From NCBI GenBank assembly GCA_027023265.1, contig JALVVV010000055.1, positions 176,637-240,636 of the forward strand: a DNA stretch of 64,000 nucleotides. Reading direction: 5' to 3'. The position numbers and the translations under genes were made by a program. Below, piece by piece: positions 15,423-24,044 of the stretch; position 1 is the stretch's first letter; each line of letters begins with the position of its first letter. The stretch comes from DHVE2 group archaeon (GTDB lineage Archaea; Thermoplasmatota; Thermoplasmata; Thermoplasmatales; Aciduliprofundaceae). The notes under the pieces are model-generated. The model was not told where the DNA came from and searched no databases. It saw only the letters and a list, made by a program, of their open reading frames with translations.

Positions 15423-16183
15423 TAATGTACAGGGTAGTGGAGATAAAGGAAATAGTAGACGAAGCGAAAAATGTCAAGACGTTTAGGTTTGAAGACGAAT
15501 CAAGACCCGAGCCGGGACAGTTTTACATGGTATGGCTTCCGGGAATTGATGAGTTTCCAATGAGCATATCATATATTGGAAATTTAAAAGGTTTCACCGT
15601 GAAAAAAATAGGTGCTGGCACCTCTAGGATGCACGAGTTGCATGTTGGCGATAGGCTGTGGATTAGGGGGCCTTATGGGAATGGATTTGAGATAAGAGCG
15701 GGAAAAGCTCTTGTTGTGGGTGGTGGTTCTGGAATGGCCACACTTGCACCGCTCATAGAAAAATTGGAGAATAAAGACATCATTATTGCTGCTAAAAGTA
15801 AAGATGAACTTGTTTTTCTAAATAGATTTAGAGATTTAAAACCCATAATAGCTACTGATGATGGTTCTATGGGATATCGGGGGTTTGCCACAGATCTTGC
15901 TGAAGAGCTCCTTGCGAAAAATGATTACGATATGGTATATACCTGTGGTCCGGAGCCTATGATGAGCGCAATGGTGCAAATAGCCAAAAAATATGGGGTG
16001 GAAATCCAGGCATCTTTGGAGCGTTTTATGAAGTGCGGAATAGGCATATGTGATTCTTGCAGCATAAACGGGTACAGGGTATGTGTTGATGGCCCTGTTT
16101 TTAAATCAAGTATTCTGTTCTCAATGACTGAGCTTGGAAAGGTTAGACGGGCTCCGTCTGGTAAGAAGGAGGAATTGGGTTGA
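15419..16183 (+). CDS. pyrK: Dihydroorotate dehydrogenase, electron transfer subunit
   Basis: 254 residues. A ferredoxin reductase-like protein that binds FAD and a 2Fe-2S cluster and passes electrons from PyrD to NAD+. Seen: the FAD-binding region (FPMSISYIG), the NAD-binding glycine-rich VVGGGSGMATLAP near residue 100, the YTCGPEPMM motif, and a cysteine set (MKCGIGICDSCSI ... RVCVDGPVF) that ligates the cluster. It overlaps pyrD by four bases (ATGA), and the following ABC gene overlaps its end. Confidence 0.9.
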   Translation: MIMYRVVEIKEIVDEAKNVKTFRFEDESRPEPGQFYMVWLPGIDEFPMSISYIGNLKGFTVKKIGAGTSRMHELHVGDRLWIRGPYGNGFEIRAGKALVVGGGSGMATLAPLIEKLENKDIIIAAKSKDELVFLNRFRDLKPIIATDDGSMGYRGFATDLAEELLAKNDYDMVYTCGPEPMMSAMVQIAKKYGVEIQASLERFMKCGIGICDSCSINGYRVCVDGPVFKSSILFSMTELGKVRRAPSGKKEELG

Positions 16184-16884
16184 GCCTGGCAATACATGTA
16201 GAGGAGCTTGAGAAGTGGTACGGTAAAAAGCAGGTTTTAAAGGGTCTTGATTTGAAGGTAGATGTGGGTGAAGTTTTTGCCTTGCTTGGTCCGAATGGTG
16301 CGGGGAAGACAACGCTGATAAAGATTCTAACCGGCCAGACTGACGGGCATGGCAGGGTCATGGTCGCGGGGGTGAACCCGTTAAAAGAACCTGTCAGAGT
16401 TAGGAAATACGTGGGGATAGTGCCTGAGAGCGAGAGTGTTCCGAATTACCTTACTGTGGAAGAATACCTGCATTTTGTTGCTGAGCTAAGGGGCCTGAAA
16501 AAGGGTATAGTGGAAGAAACAATAAACAAGTTTGACCTGAATACTTACAGGAAAACAATATGTAAGAATTTATCTAAAGGAACCAAGCAGAGGCTTATAT
16601 TTGCCGCAGCAATGATGCACAATCCCCGGATACTTTTTTTGGATGAGCCTTTTATCAATCTTGATCCTGTTTACCAGCGTGTAATTCGCCAGATATTAGA
16701 GGACTACATTAATTCTGGAGGCACCATTTTTATGGCCACTCACATTCTGGAAATGGCGGAGAAGTTATGCAATAGGGTGGGTATTATACTGGATGGAAAG
16801 ATTGTCAAGATTGTGGATGATATGACTAACCTTGAAGAGAAATTTTTGAGGGAGGTTGGCCATGCTGAGATACTTTCTCATTGA
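16180..16884 (+). CDS. ABC transporter ATP-binding protein
   Basis: 234 residues from a TTG that overlaps the end of pyrK. Walker A GPNGAGKTTL at about 38-47, a signature region NLSKGTKQRL that departs from the usual LSGGQ as in ABC-2 type exporters, Walker B ILFLDEPFINLD and the switch histidine in MATHILEMAE. Partner is the permease that follows and overlaps. Substrate unknown; the placement behind pyrDK may only reflect compact packing. Confidence 0.88.
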   Translation: MSLAIHVEELEKWYGKKQVLKGLDLKVDVGEVFALLGPNGAGKTTLIKILTGQTDGHGRVMVAGVNPLKEPVRVRKYVGIVPESESVPNYLTVEEYLHFVAELRGLKKGIVEETINKFDLNTYRKTICKNLSKGTKQRLIFAAAMMHNPRILFLDEPFINLDPVYQRVIRQILEDYINSGGTIFMATHILEMAEKLCNRVGIILDGKIVKIVDDMTNLEEKFLREVGHAEILSH

Positions 16885-18214
16885 AGAATATCGGAGACAT
16901 ACTTATATAGCGAAGAAGTACTCTTTAGTTGTTTTTCCTCTTTATGTTCTGTTCTTTACCTTGCTGGGCAGTATATTCATTGATGAGGTTTTTGAAGTGA
17001 TGCCGTATCGTACATTCATAGAGCTGACCCTTATAAGCACGTTTATGTACGGTTTTGGCGTGGGTTCATTTGAGTTTTTAGGACGCACTATGGAAAAGTT
17101 CACTCTGGTGAATACTTATTCTATACTCCCGATATCTGCCAAAAAAACTTATTTTTACGCGTTTTTGAGAGATACCGTTTACTACTCTCTTCTTTTTGTT
17201 TTGCCAACCTATGCAGGACTTCTAATAGCCACCATTTTTACAAAACTTACCTTACCACAGGTAAGTTTATTCACTCTTACAATGCTAACCTCCATGCTAC
17301 TTGGTTACTCTATAGCATACACGTCTTTTGCCATATATAACCGCTCAAAAGTTGTATATGCCTTTTTTGTAACGCTTGTTTTTTCATACTTGCTTCTTGC
17401 TTACCTGCACTTGCTTCCTTTTTATCCGGCGATGTTCCAGCTTACCAAAGAATACGTCTATCTCTTATATTCATATGCTGCAATAGCTCTCTTTACTTTC
17501 ACAGGATACTATTTCACATCAGAGAAAAGGGAATATGAAAAAAGAGAACACAGGTCAAGTTTTCACAGGTATATGTTTTTGTTTCGGGATCCCGTGTTTG
17601 CCAAGGAGATGATGGACGTAATTAGGGGCCACATCATTCTTAAATCAACTCTCACTTATTTTCTCCCTATGGTTCTTATATTTATATTCGTTCAGGTTCT
17701 TAATAAAGTATCTTCCAGCCATGTTTATTCTCCGATTTCTCTCACAATAATGCTTTCAATATTTTCCACCGTGGTTTACAGTTGGCTGACCATAATGGAT
17801 GACCCTGCCCATATGGGTCTTTTACCTCTATCTCCTTGGAATATCATAAAAGCACACATGAAGGCACATATTCTTATCGTTTCTATTGTTTCGGTTCCTG
17901 TTGTGGTATTTATAAATATAGGCAATATGCTTTATTTAATTCCTGCTTTTGCTCTGTTCTACCTTAATGTAGGATATTTACTGTCAATAACGGCGTATCT
18001 TGCAGGGTACAGAGTTACCAGCATGCTGTTCGACCCGGAGATAATAATTAAATTCAGTCTTTTAAGCGTTGTTCCCGGCATAATTCTTACAATTTCCAGT
18101 CTGAATCTTGGATTTATTAGCGTTGCCATAATTGTTTCTACCGCTTTGATTATGTTAGCCATCAGCGCTATATGCTTAAAGAAAGCAAAGAAAAAATGGA
18201 TGTATTTTGATTAG
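16862..18214 (+). CDS. ABC-2 type transporter permease
   Basis: 450 residues from ATG 16862 (GGAGG upstream), overlapping the ATPase gene by 23 nt. About twelve hydrophobic segments in two halves separated by a cytoplasmic loop (about residues 220-250, rich in Glu, Arg and Lys). That looks like two six-helix permease halves fused. With the preceding ATPase it forms an exporter; the substrate cannot be read from the sequence. Confidence 0.75.
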   Translation: MLRYFLIEEYRRHTYIAKKYSLVVFPLYVLFFTLLGSIFIDEVFEVMPYRTFIELTLISTFMYGFGVGSFEFLGRTMEKFTLVNTYSILPISAKKTYFYAFLRDTVYYSLLFVLPTYAGLLIATIFTKLTLPQVSLFTLTMLTSMLLGYSIAYTSFAIYNRSKVVYAFFVTLVFSYLLLAYLHLLPFYPAMFQLTKEYVYLLYSYAAIALFTFTGYYFTSEKREYEKREHRSSFHRYMFLFRDPVFAKEMMDVIRGHIILKSTLTYFLPMVLIFIFVQVLNKVSSSHVYSPISLTIMLSIFSTVVYSWLTIMDDPAHMGLLPLSPWNIIKAHMKAHILIVSIVSVPVVVFINIGNMLYLIPAFALFYLNVGYLLSITAYLAGYRVTSMLFDPEIIIKFSLLSVVPGIILTISSLNLGFISVAIIVSTALIMLAISAICLKKAKKKWMYFD

Positions 18215-18774
18215 TCTTTCGCTTCTCTATTAAACACAAAGTAAAGAACAAAAATCGATGCAATTATGGTTATCAAAATGATGTATCCTCCGTACTCGTC
18301 CCAGAATTTCTTCTGGCTCAGTCCTGGATGATCTGAGGGGTCACCGGGGTAAGTTCCAGCATTTAGCTCCTCTATGTTTGTGTAACCATCTCTGTCTGAA
18401 TCCACATTATATATTGATTTAAGAGCATCCCCCACCAATTTTGGAAAGTTATTCTCAAACTCAGAGTATGGGTGAGACTCCATTGCCCTTACGAAATCCA
18501 AGCCAAACGGGTTCAGACCTTTAAGTGATTTGTCAAAGAATAAATACTTTATTTTCTTCTCCCAGTTGTAGCTGTGTATCATACCAACCACAATCGGAAA
18601 TATAGTTTGAGCCCATACTTTTCCGGTAATATTTGCCCTTTTTCCGTCGTTGAAATAAAGAACAACAGTTGGATATATACTTTTTTCCTTGTGCACGGGT
18701 ATATCCGCACCGCTTGCAAAGGAACCAAGCAGTAGTGTGATTACCAATGCGACTGCAATGAATATCTTTTTCAT
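18211..18774 (-). CDS. Membrane-anchored secreted protein with calcium-binding-like repeat
   Basis: 187 residues from ATG 18774. A signal peptide (FIAVALVITLLLGSFASG) leads into a soluble domain. Near residues 125-150 NVDSDRDGYTNIEELNAGT is a thrombospondin type 3/EF-hand-like calcium loop of the kind placed before membrane anchors in archaeal surface proteins. A single C-terminal helix (YIILITIIASIFVLYFVF) follows. It ends against the ABC permease gene (four-base convergent overlap). Function unknown. Confidence 0.65.
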   Translation of the reverse strand: MKKIFIAVALVITLLLGSFASGADIPVHKEKSIYPTVVLYFNDGKRANITGKVWAQTIFPIVVGMIHSYNWEKKIKYLFFDKSLKGLNPFGLDFVRAMESHPYSEFENNFPKLVGDALKSIYNVDSDRDGYTNIEELNAGTYPGDPSDHPGLSQKKFWDEYGGYIILITIIASIFVLYFVFNREAKD

Positions 18775-18843
18775 CTTTCAAGAGGATGAGAACGGAGTAT
18801 TTAAAATTTATGAGTGAAAAAGAAAAAAAAGGTGATGGTGGCT

Positions 18844-20001
18844 TTATCTTTTTCTAATGATTACCACCGCTGCGATTATGATGACCACTATTACGCCTAT
18901 GATAGCGCCCATGTATGCAGGGTTACCAGCTACCGTTGCAACGTTGCTCTGTGATTCGCTTTCCACGTCAACAGTATGATCTGAGAAGTGAGGTATATAC
19001 ACGAATACGGTAACCTGGTTACCATTTGAATACACTGCGTATTTACCTTCTGTACCTCCCGAAAATACATTAGTATCATTTGTCAACTGTATCTTCTTTC
19101 CATCTATTTTCACTATTATTTTGTGGTTGTTGTCGTACTGCATATTGCTCTTGTTGAAGGTTAACATTATGACCTTCCCTTCGTGATTCTCAGATTCTAC
19201 GGACACCTGCACGTGGTTCTCTTTGTTCATTTTGACACGGGCGTTCAGACCATATGTGTAGTTTGTAAAGTCTGCCTTATTTCTCTGGATTCTGAGTTCT
19301 CCTCCCATCTTTCCTTTTTCTATGGCATTTATAATCATTTGCCTGAGTCTGTGGTTGAAGTGCCATCCATGGGCGCCTATGAATATTGCACTACCCCCGT
19401 GATACGTGTGGTTCCCAAAGGTGAAATCCGTGTTGTTGAAGCTTATATGAATCTCGTTGCCACTTATGTTGGCTGTGCCAGTATATATGATATGTCCGCT
19501 CTCTTCCCCTGATATCGTTATTACATGTCTCCCTGTAATATTTGCTGATTCGCCATTTGACAAGGTATACGTTATCTCGTCATTACCATATACAACTATG
19601 TGCATTACTCCTGCAGGGTTATCATGAACTGCTATTAATCTCCAGTTTACGTTGAATATGTTGCGGTGGCTCCAGTTCATTCCCATTCCTGCACCAATGC
19701 CGTAGTACATTAGCATAGCTCCATGAAGCCTTATTTTTCCGGTGTCTGTTGATGAATAGCTAACTTTCTCAAAAACTTCCGTGCCGTTTACTTTATAGGA
19801 TGTAATAACTCCCGATTTTTCGTCTATGTTAAAATTCACGAAGGTGCCGTTAACAAAACCGTTGCTGATTGTAAATCCACCAATCATAGCTTTTTCTCTG
19901 TGGTTTTGACCCATTCCATGCTCCTCACTTGCCGATGCCATGGCAGGTATAATTGCTGCCAACATGGCAAATGTTAATAATACCACTAACATTTTTTTCA
20001 T
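18844..20001 (-). CDS. Cell-surface protein, His- and Asn-rich, with C-terminal anchor
   Basis: 385 residues from ATG 20001, which has GGTGATG six bases before it; the frame extends further upstream over the promoter region. A signal peptide (MLVVLLTFAMLAAIIPAMASA) is followed by a beta-rich ectodomain with many N-x-S/T sequons and a His/Met/Gly-rich part (HRNIFNVNWR, HTYHGGSAIF, HGWHFNHRLRQ), and a final membrane helix (MGAIIGVIVVIIIAAVVII) with a basic stop. No family recognised. The clusters of His could bind metal, which is a guess. Confidence 0.65.
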   Translation of the reverse strand: MKKMLVVLLTFAMLAAIIPAMASASEEHGMGQNHREKAMIGGFTISNGFVNGTFVNFNIDEKSGVITSYKVNGTEVFEKVSYSSTDTGKIRLHGAMLMYYGIGAGMGMNWSHRNIFNVNWRLIAVHDNPAGVMHIVVYGNDEITYTLSNGESANITGRHVITISGEESGHIIYTGTANISGNEIHISFNNTDFTFGNHTYHGGSAIFIGAHGWHFNHRLRQMIINAIEKGKMGGELRIQRNKADFTNYTYGLNARVKMNKENHVQVSVESENHEGKVIMLTFNKSNMQYDNNHKIIVKIDGKKIQLTNDTNVFSGGTEGKYAVYSNGNQVTVFVYIPHFSDHTVDVESESQSNVATVAGNPAYMGAIIGVIVVIIIAAVVIIRKR

Positions 20002-20155
20002 TTTCATCACCGTGTTTGACATCTCTTCCAGTATATATTTCGTTTGTGGTACAATATTCGAATATTGGTACATTCTTCGAACATTTGCAACGAAATTGTT
20101 AGTCAAAAGAACATATTTATATTGAGCGAATATTCCCATTCCCAAGGTGATGAAG

Positions 20156-22891
20156 ATGAAGTACGTGTATGTTTACTTTCGCAAAGAAGATATGGATGAG
20201 TTGGAGAGAATAGCACCAGAGATGCAGGATAGAAAGAAATTGCTGGGTGGCAAGGGTGCAGGACTGGCCGAAATGACAAGAATTGGTTTGCCAGTGCCAC
20301 CCGGTTTTACGATTACCACTGAAACCTGCATAAAATATTTTGAGAATAAGGATTTCCCGGAGGGTCTCTGGGAGCAAGTTGAAGATGCCATGAAGATGCT
20401 GGAGAAAGAGACAGGGAAGGTATTTGGAAGCTCCGAGAATCCTCTTTTGGTGTCTGTGAGGTCTGGAGCGCCGATAAGTATGCCCGGGATGATGGATACC
20501 ATTTTGAATCTTGGGCTTACTGACGAGTCCGTTGAAGGGCTTTCAAAGCAAACGCAGAATCCAAGATTTGCATGGGATGCGTATAGGCGTCTGATACAGA
20601 TGTTTGGTAATGTCGTGTTAGGTATAAAGCATGAAGAGTTTGAGGAGAAACTGGGTGAAATAAAGGCCAAGCACAATGCCCGGCAGGATGTGGAGTTAGA
20701 TGTAAATGCGCTTAAAGAAGTGGTTGATGAATATAAAAAAGTGTATGAAAAGCACGGGTATGAGTTCCCACAGGATCCCAAGAAACAATTGGAAATGGCG
20801 ATACGCGCTGTGTTTGAGTCATGGAATAATGACCGGGCCATAGTTTACAGGAAGATAAACAAGATACCTGATGATATGGGAACCGCCGTAAATGTGGTGA
20901 CCATGGTGTTTGGTAATATGGGTGATGATAGTGGAACAGGTGTGGCTTTTACCCGTGACCCGAGAACAGGCGAGAAGCATCTTTACGGTGAGTTTTTGCC
21001 CAATGCGCAGGGCGAAGATGTCGTGGCGGGTATAAGAACGCCCCATGCGGTTAATGAGTATAGCAAGCAGGATGCAAACAGAAATCTTCCCACTATGGAA
21101 GAGATGATGCCCGATGTTTACAGGAAACTGATGGAAGTGGCTGAGCTTCTGGAAAAGCACTACCGGGATATGCAGGATATAGAGTTTACAATTGAGCGTG
21201 GTAAACTATATCTTCTTCAAACGAGAAATGGTAAGAGAACTGCAATGGCTGCTGTGAGAATTGCAGTGGAAATGAAGGAAGAAGGAGTGATTAGCAAGGA
21301 AGAGGCTATAATGAGAGTTACTCCTGAGAATGTAGATACTCTTCTACACCCACAGGTGGACCCTGCGGCAGATAAAAAGGTAATTGCCAAGGGACTTGCA
21401 GCCAGTCCAGGTGCTGCGGTTGGCAAGGTTGTTTTTGACCCTGATGAAGCAGTTGAAATGGCGAAGAATGGTGAGAAAGTCATACTTGTAAGGCTTGAAA
21501 CTTCTCCTGACGACATACATGGGATGAACGCAGCACAGGGCATATTAACTGCAAGGGGAGGAATGACTTCTCACGCTGCAGTGGTTGCGAGGGCTATGGG
21601 CAAGCCTGCCGTGGTGGGATGTGAAGAACTGATTGTCAACGTTGCAGAGGAATATTTCATTGCGAGGAATAACAAAATAAGGAAGGGAGATGTGATAACA
21701 ATTAACGGTACAACTGGTGAGGTTTATTTGGGAGAAGTTCCTTTGATCGTGCCATCAATAAGCGGAAACCTGGAGAAAATTCTCTCTTGGGCCGACGAGA
21801 TACGCGTTTTGGGTGTGCGCGCCAACGCAGACACTCCCGAGCAGGCGAGGAAGGCAAGGGAGTTCGGCGCGGAGGGCATAGGGCTTGCGAGGACTGAGCA
21901 TATGTTCTTTGGCGAAGAGCGTCTTCCGATAATGCAGGATATGATTATGGCCAAGACAAAGGAAGAGAGAGTTGCTGCACTTAGCAAGCTGCAGGTTATG
22001 CAAAAAAGCGATTTTGTGGAATTTTTCAAGACTATGGAAGGCTATCCTGTGATAATTCGCCTCTTAGACCCCCCGCTTCACGAGTTCTTACCAAAAAGAG
22101 AAGAGCTTACGGGTGAGATTGCAGAGCTCAAAATGGCGCTTAAAGAGGCAAAATCATTGAAGGATATGGATGACATAATACAGAGAATTAATGAGAAGAA
22201 AAAAGTTTTGGAAGTTGTAAACGAGCTCCATGAGTTCAATCCAATGCTGGGATTCCGCGGATGCAGGTTGGGCATAATTTACCCGGAGATATACGAAATG
22301 CAGGTTCGTGCCATAGTGCAGGCAGCAATAGAAGTGAAAAAGGAAGGTAAGAAAATATATCCTGAGATTATGATTCCTTTGATTGGACATGTGAATGAGC
22401 TTAACATATTGAAAGAGAAACTTGAGGCTGTGGCCAGGGAAGAAATGGAAAAAGAGGGAGTAAGCGTGGATTATAAGTTTGGAACGATGATTGAGATTCC
22501 TCGTGCGGCTCTGACAGCTAATGAAATAGCGCGTGTTGCGGAATTCTTCTCTTTCGGGACCAACGATCTTACTCAGATGACATTTGGCTATTCCAGAGAC
22601 GACGCACAGGGCAAATTCCTCAGAAAGTACGTTGAAATGGGCATACTCAAAGAAGATCCTTTCAAGTCCCTTGACTGGGATGGTGTTGGTCAGCTTGTTA
22701 AGTTAGGCGTGGAGAAAGGACGGGCCACTCGCAAAGAGTTGGAAACCGGTGTGTGCGGCGAGCATGGTGGCGATCCAAAGAGCATCGAATTCTTCCACAT
22801 GGCAGGTCTGGATTACGTGTCTTGCTCTCCGTTCAGAGTACCCGTGGCGAGGTTGGCTGCTGCTCAGGCACAGATAAAGCACCCGAGATAA
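20156..22891 (+). CDS. ppdK: Pyruvate, phosphate dikinase
   Basis: 911 residues from ATG 20156 (GGTGATG upstream); two earlier in-frame starts lie within the ribosome site. Interconverts pyruvate, ATP and phosphate with PEP, AMP and pyrophosphate, in glycolysis or gluconeogenesis. Seen: N-terminal nucleotide-binding domain with LLGGKGAGLAEM and SVRSGAPISMPGMMDT, the phosphohistidine domain LTARGGMTSHAAVVARAMGK with catalytic His near residue 460, and the C-terminal PEP domain ending in FSFGTNDLTQM and CGEHGGDP. Length and domain order are normal. A TATA-like ACATATTTATATTG is at 20111-20124. Confidence 0.95.
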   Translation: MKYVYVYFRKEDMDELERIAPEMQDRKKLLGGKGAGLAEMTRIGLPVPPGFTITTETCIKYFENKDFPEGLWEQVEDAMKMLEKETGKVFGSSENPLLVSVRSGAPISMPGMMDTILNLGLTDESVEGLSKQTQNPRFAWDAYRRLIQMFGNVVLGIKHEEFEEKLGEIKAKHNARQDVELDVNALKEVVDEYKKVYEKHGYEFPQDPKKQLEMAIRAVFESWNNDRAIVYRKINKIPDDMGTAVNVVTMVFGNMGDDSGTGVAFTRDPRTGEKHLYGEFLPNAQGEDVVAGIRTPHAVNEYSKQDANRNLPTMEEMMPDVYRKLMEVAELLEKHYRDMQDIEFTIERGKLYLLQTRNGKRTAMAAVRIAVEMKEEGVISKEEAIMRVTPENVDTLLHPQVDPAADKKVIAKGLAASPGAAVGKVVFDPDEAVEMAKNGEKVILVRLETSPDDIHGMNAAQGILTARGGMTSHAAVVARAMGKPAVVGCEELIVNVAEEYFIARNNKIRKGDVITINGTTGEVYLGEVPLIVPSISGNLEKILSWADEIRVLGVRANADTPEQARKAREFGAEGIGLARTEHMFFGEERLPIMQDMIMAKTKEERVAALSKLQVMQKSDFVEFFKTMEGYPVIIRLLDPPLHEFLPKREELTGEIAELKMALKEAKSLKDMDDIIQRINEKKKVLEVVNELHEFNPMLGFRGCRLGIIYPEIYEMQVRAIVQAAIEVKKEGKKIYPEIMIPLIGHVNELNILKEKLEAVAREEMEKEGVSVDYKFGTMIEIPRAALTANEIARVAEFFSFGTNDLTQMTFGYSRDDAQGKFLRKYVEMGILKEDPFKSLDWDGVGQLVKLGVEKGRATRKELETGVCGEHGGDPKSIEFFHMAGLDYVSCSPFRVPVARLAAAQAQIKHPR

Positions 22892-22984
22892 TCTCGCACC
22901 ATTTTTATTATTTTTAATGTTCAAATGCTGTGTATTTACCTTGTGCGGGGGCAAAGGTATATATTCTTATTTGCATGGTGCTCT

Positions 22985-23995
22985 ATGCTCTGCGTAGAGT
23001 GCGGAAAGAGAGAGGCAAAGTACGAGGGCTTATGTGAAGAGTGTTTTTTAAAGAAGGTTAAATTTACAGATTTGCCTCAGCATTTGGATTTGGTAGTTTG
23101 TCCTCACTGCCATTCTGTTAAATTTGGGGGAGTTTGGGAAAGAATATCACTGGAAGAAGCCATATCAAGAATTGTTGATAAAAATATCAAGTTCATTCAT
23201 GATTGTGATGGATATGATTTGGATATTGTTCACGGTGAAATTGAAGGAGAATTTGATGTGGAGGTACGGGTGCTTATAAAATACGGTGATTTAGAAACCA
23301 CTGAAACGCATATGGTTAGGTTTGATCTTAAATATGAGTCATGTCCAAGGTGTAACAGGTACTTTGGGAACTATTTTGAAGCCATATTGCAGTTGCGTGG
23401 AATGAGAGAAAACGAATATACTGAGGTTTTAGAGTATACTCACTGGCTAATATCTCGTCATGCTCGCAAAAATGAAAATTTGTTTTTGACAAAAGAGGTT
23501 AAGAAAAAGGAAGGCTGGGATTTGTACCTTAGTGATAAGAGGGAAGCTAAAAATATTGCAAAGGAGCTGGTTAGGAAATATGGAGCAGCTTTAAAGGAGT
23601 CTCCTCAGATTGCTGGAAGAAAGGATGGGAAAGATGTTTACCGGGTAACATACTCGGTAAGGCTTCCGACATACAGGGTTGGAGATGTAGTCAATGTAGA
23701 GGGAAAATATTATCTTGTTACAGATGTTGGAGAGAGATATGTGCATGGCGTAGGTGTTTGTTCAGGTAAGAAAAAGAGTTTTGATTCGCACAGGCACAGT
23801 ATAGATGTTGTAGTTACCCGCGATGATATTGAATTGGCTACGGTCATATACTCGCGAAACAGGGAAGCTCAGATAATTGATAGAAACAATGAGATAATAG
23901 ACGTGATTACTAATTATGATGTTAATAGCGGGGATACTGTGCGCATATTCAGGGTTGACGAAAGCGTGTATGTGCTGCCGGATATCAATACTTGA
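22985..23995 (+). CDS. NMD3-family ribosome-associated protein
   Basis: 336 residues from ATG 22985, about 26 nt after GGTATATATTC, so leaderless; the frame is open 60 nt further upstream. The N-terminus has paired zinc-binding cysteines (CVECGKREAKYEGLCEEC, CPHCHSVKF) and a later CPRCNRYFGNYFEA motif, the marks of archaeal NMD3. In eukaryotes NMD3 is the 60S export adaptor; in archaea it is thought to act in large-subunit biogenesis. It ends close to the convergent PolB gene with T-rich sequence between. Confidence 0.85.
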   Translation: MLCVECGKREAKYEGLCEECFLKKVKFTDLPQHLDLVVCPHCHSVKFGGVWERISLEEAISRIVDKNIKFIHDCDGYDLDIVHGEIEGEFDVEVRVLIKYGDLETTETHMVRFDLKYESCPRCNRYFGNYFEAILQLRGMRENEYTEVLEYTHWLISRHARKNENLFLTKEVKKKEGWDLYLSDKREAKNIAKELVRKYGAALKESPQIAGRKDGKDVYRVTYSVRLPTYRVGDVVNVEGKYYLVTDVGERYVHGVGVCSGKKKSFDSHRHSIDVVVTRDDIELATVIYSRNREAQIIDRNNEIIDVITNYDVNSGDTVRIFRVDESVYVLPDINT

Positions 23996-24044
23996 GTTTG
24001 TTTTTTCAATTAGATGTGCTGTATGATTTTTAATTTACAATTTT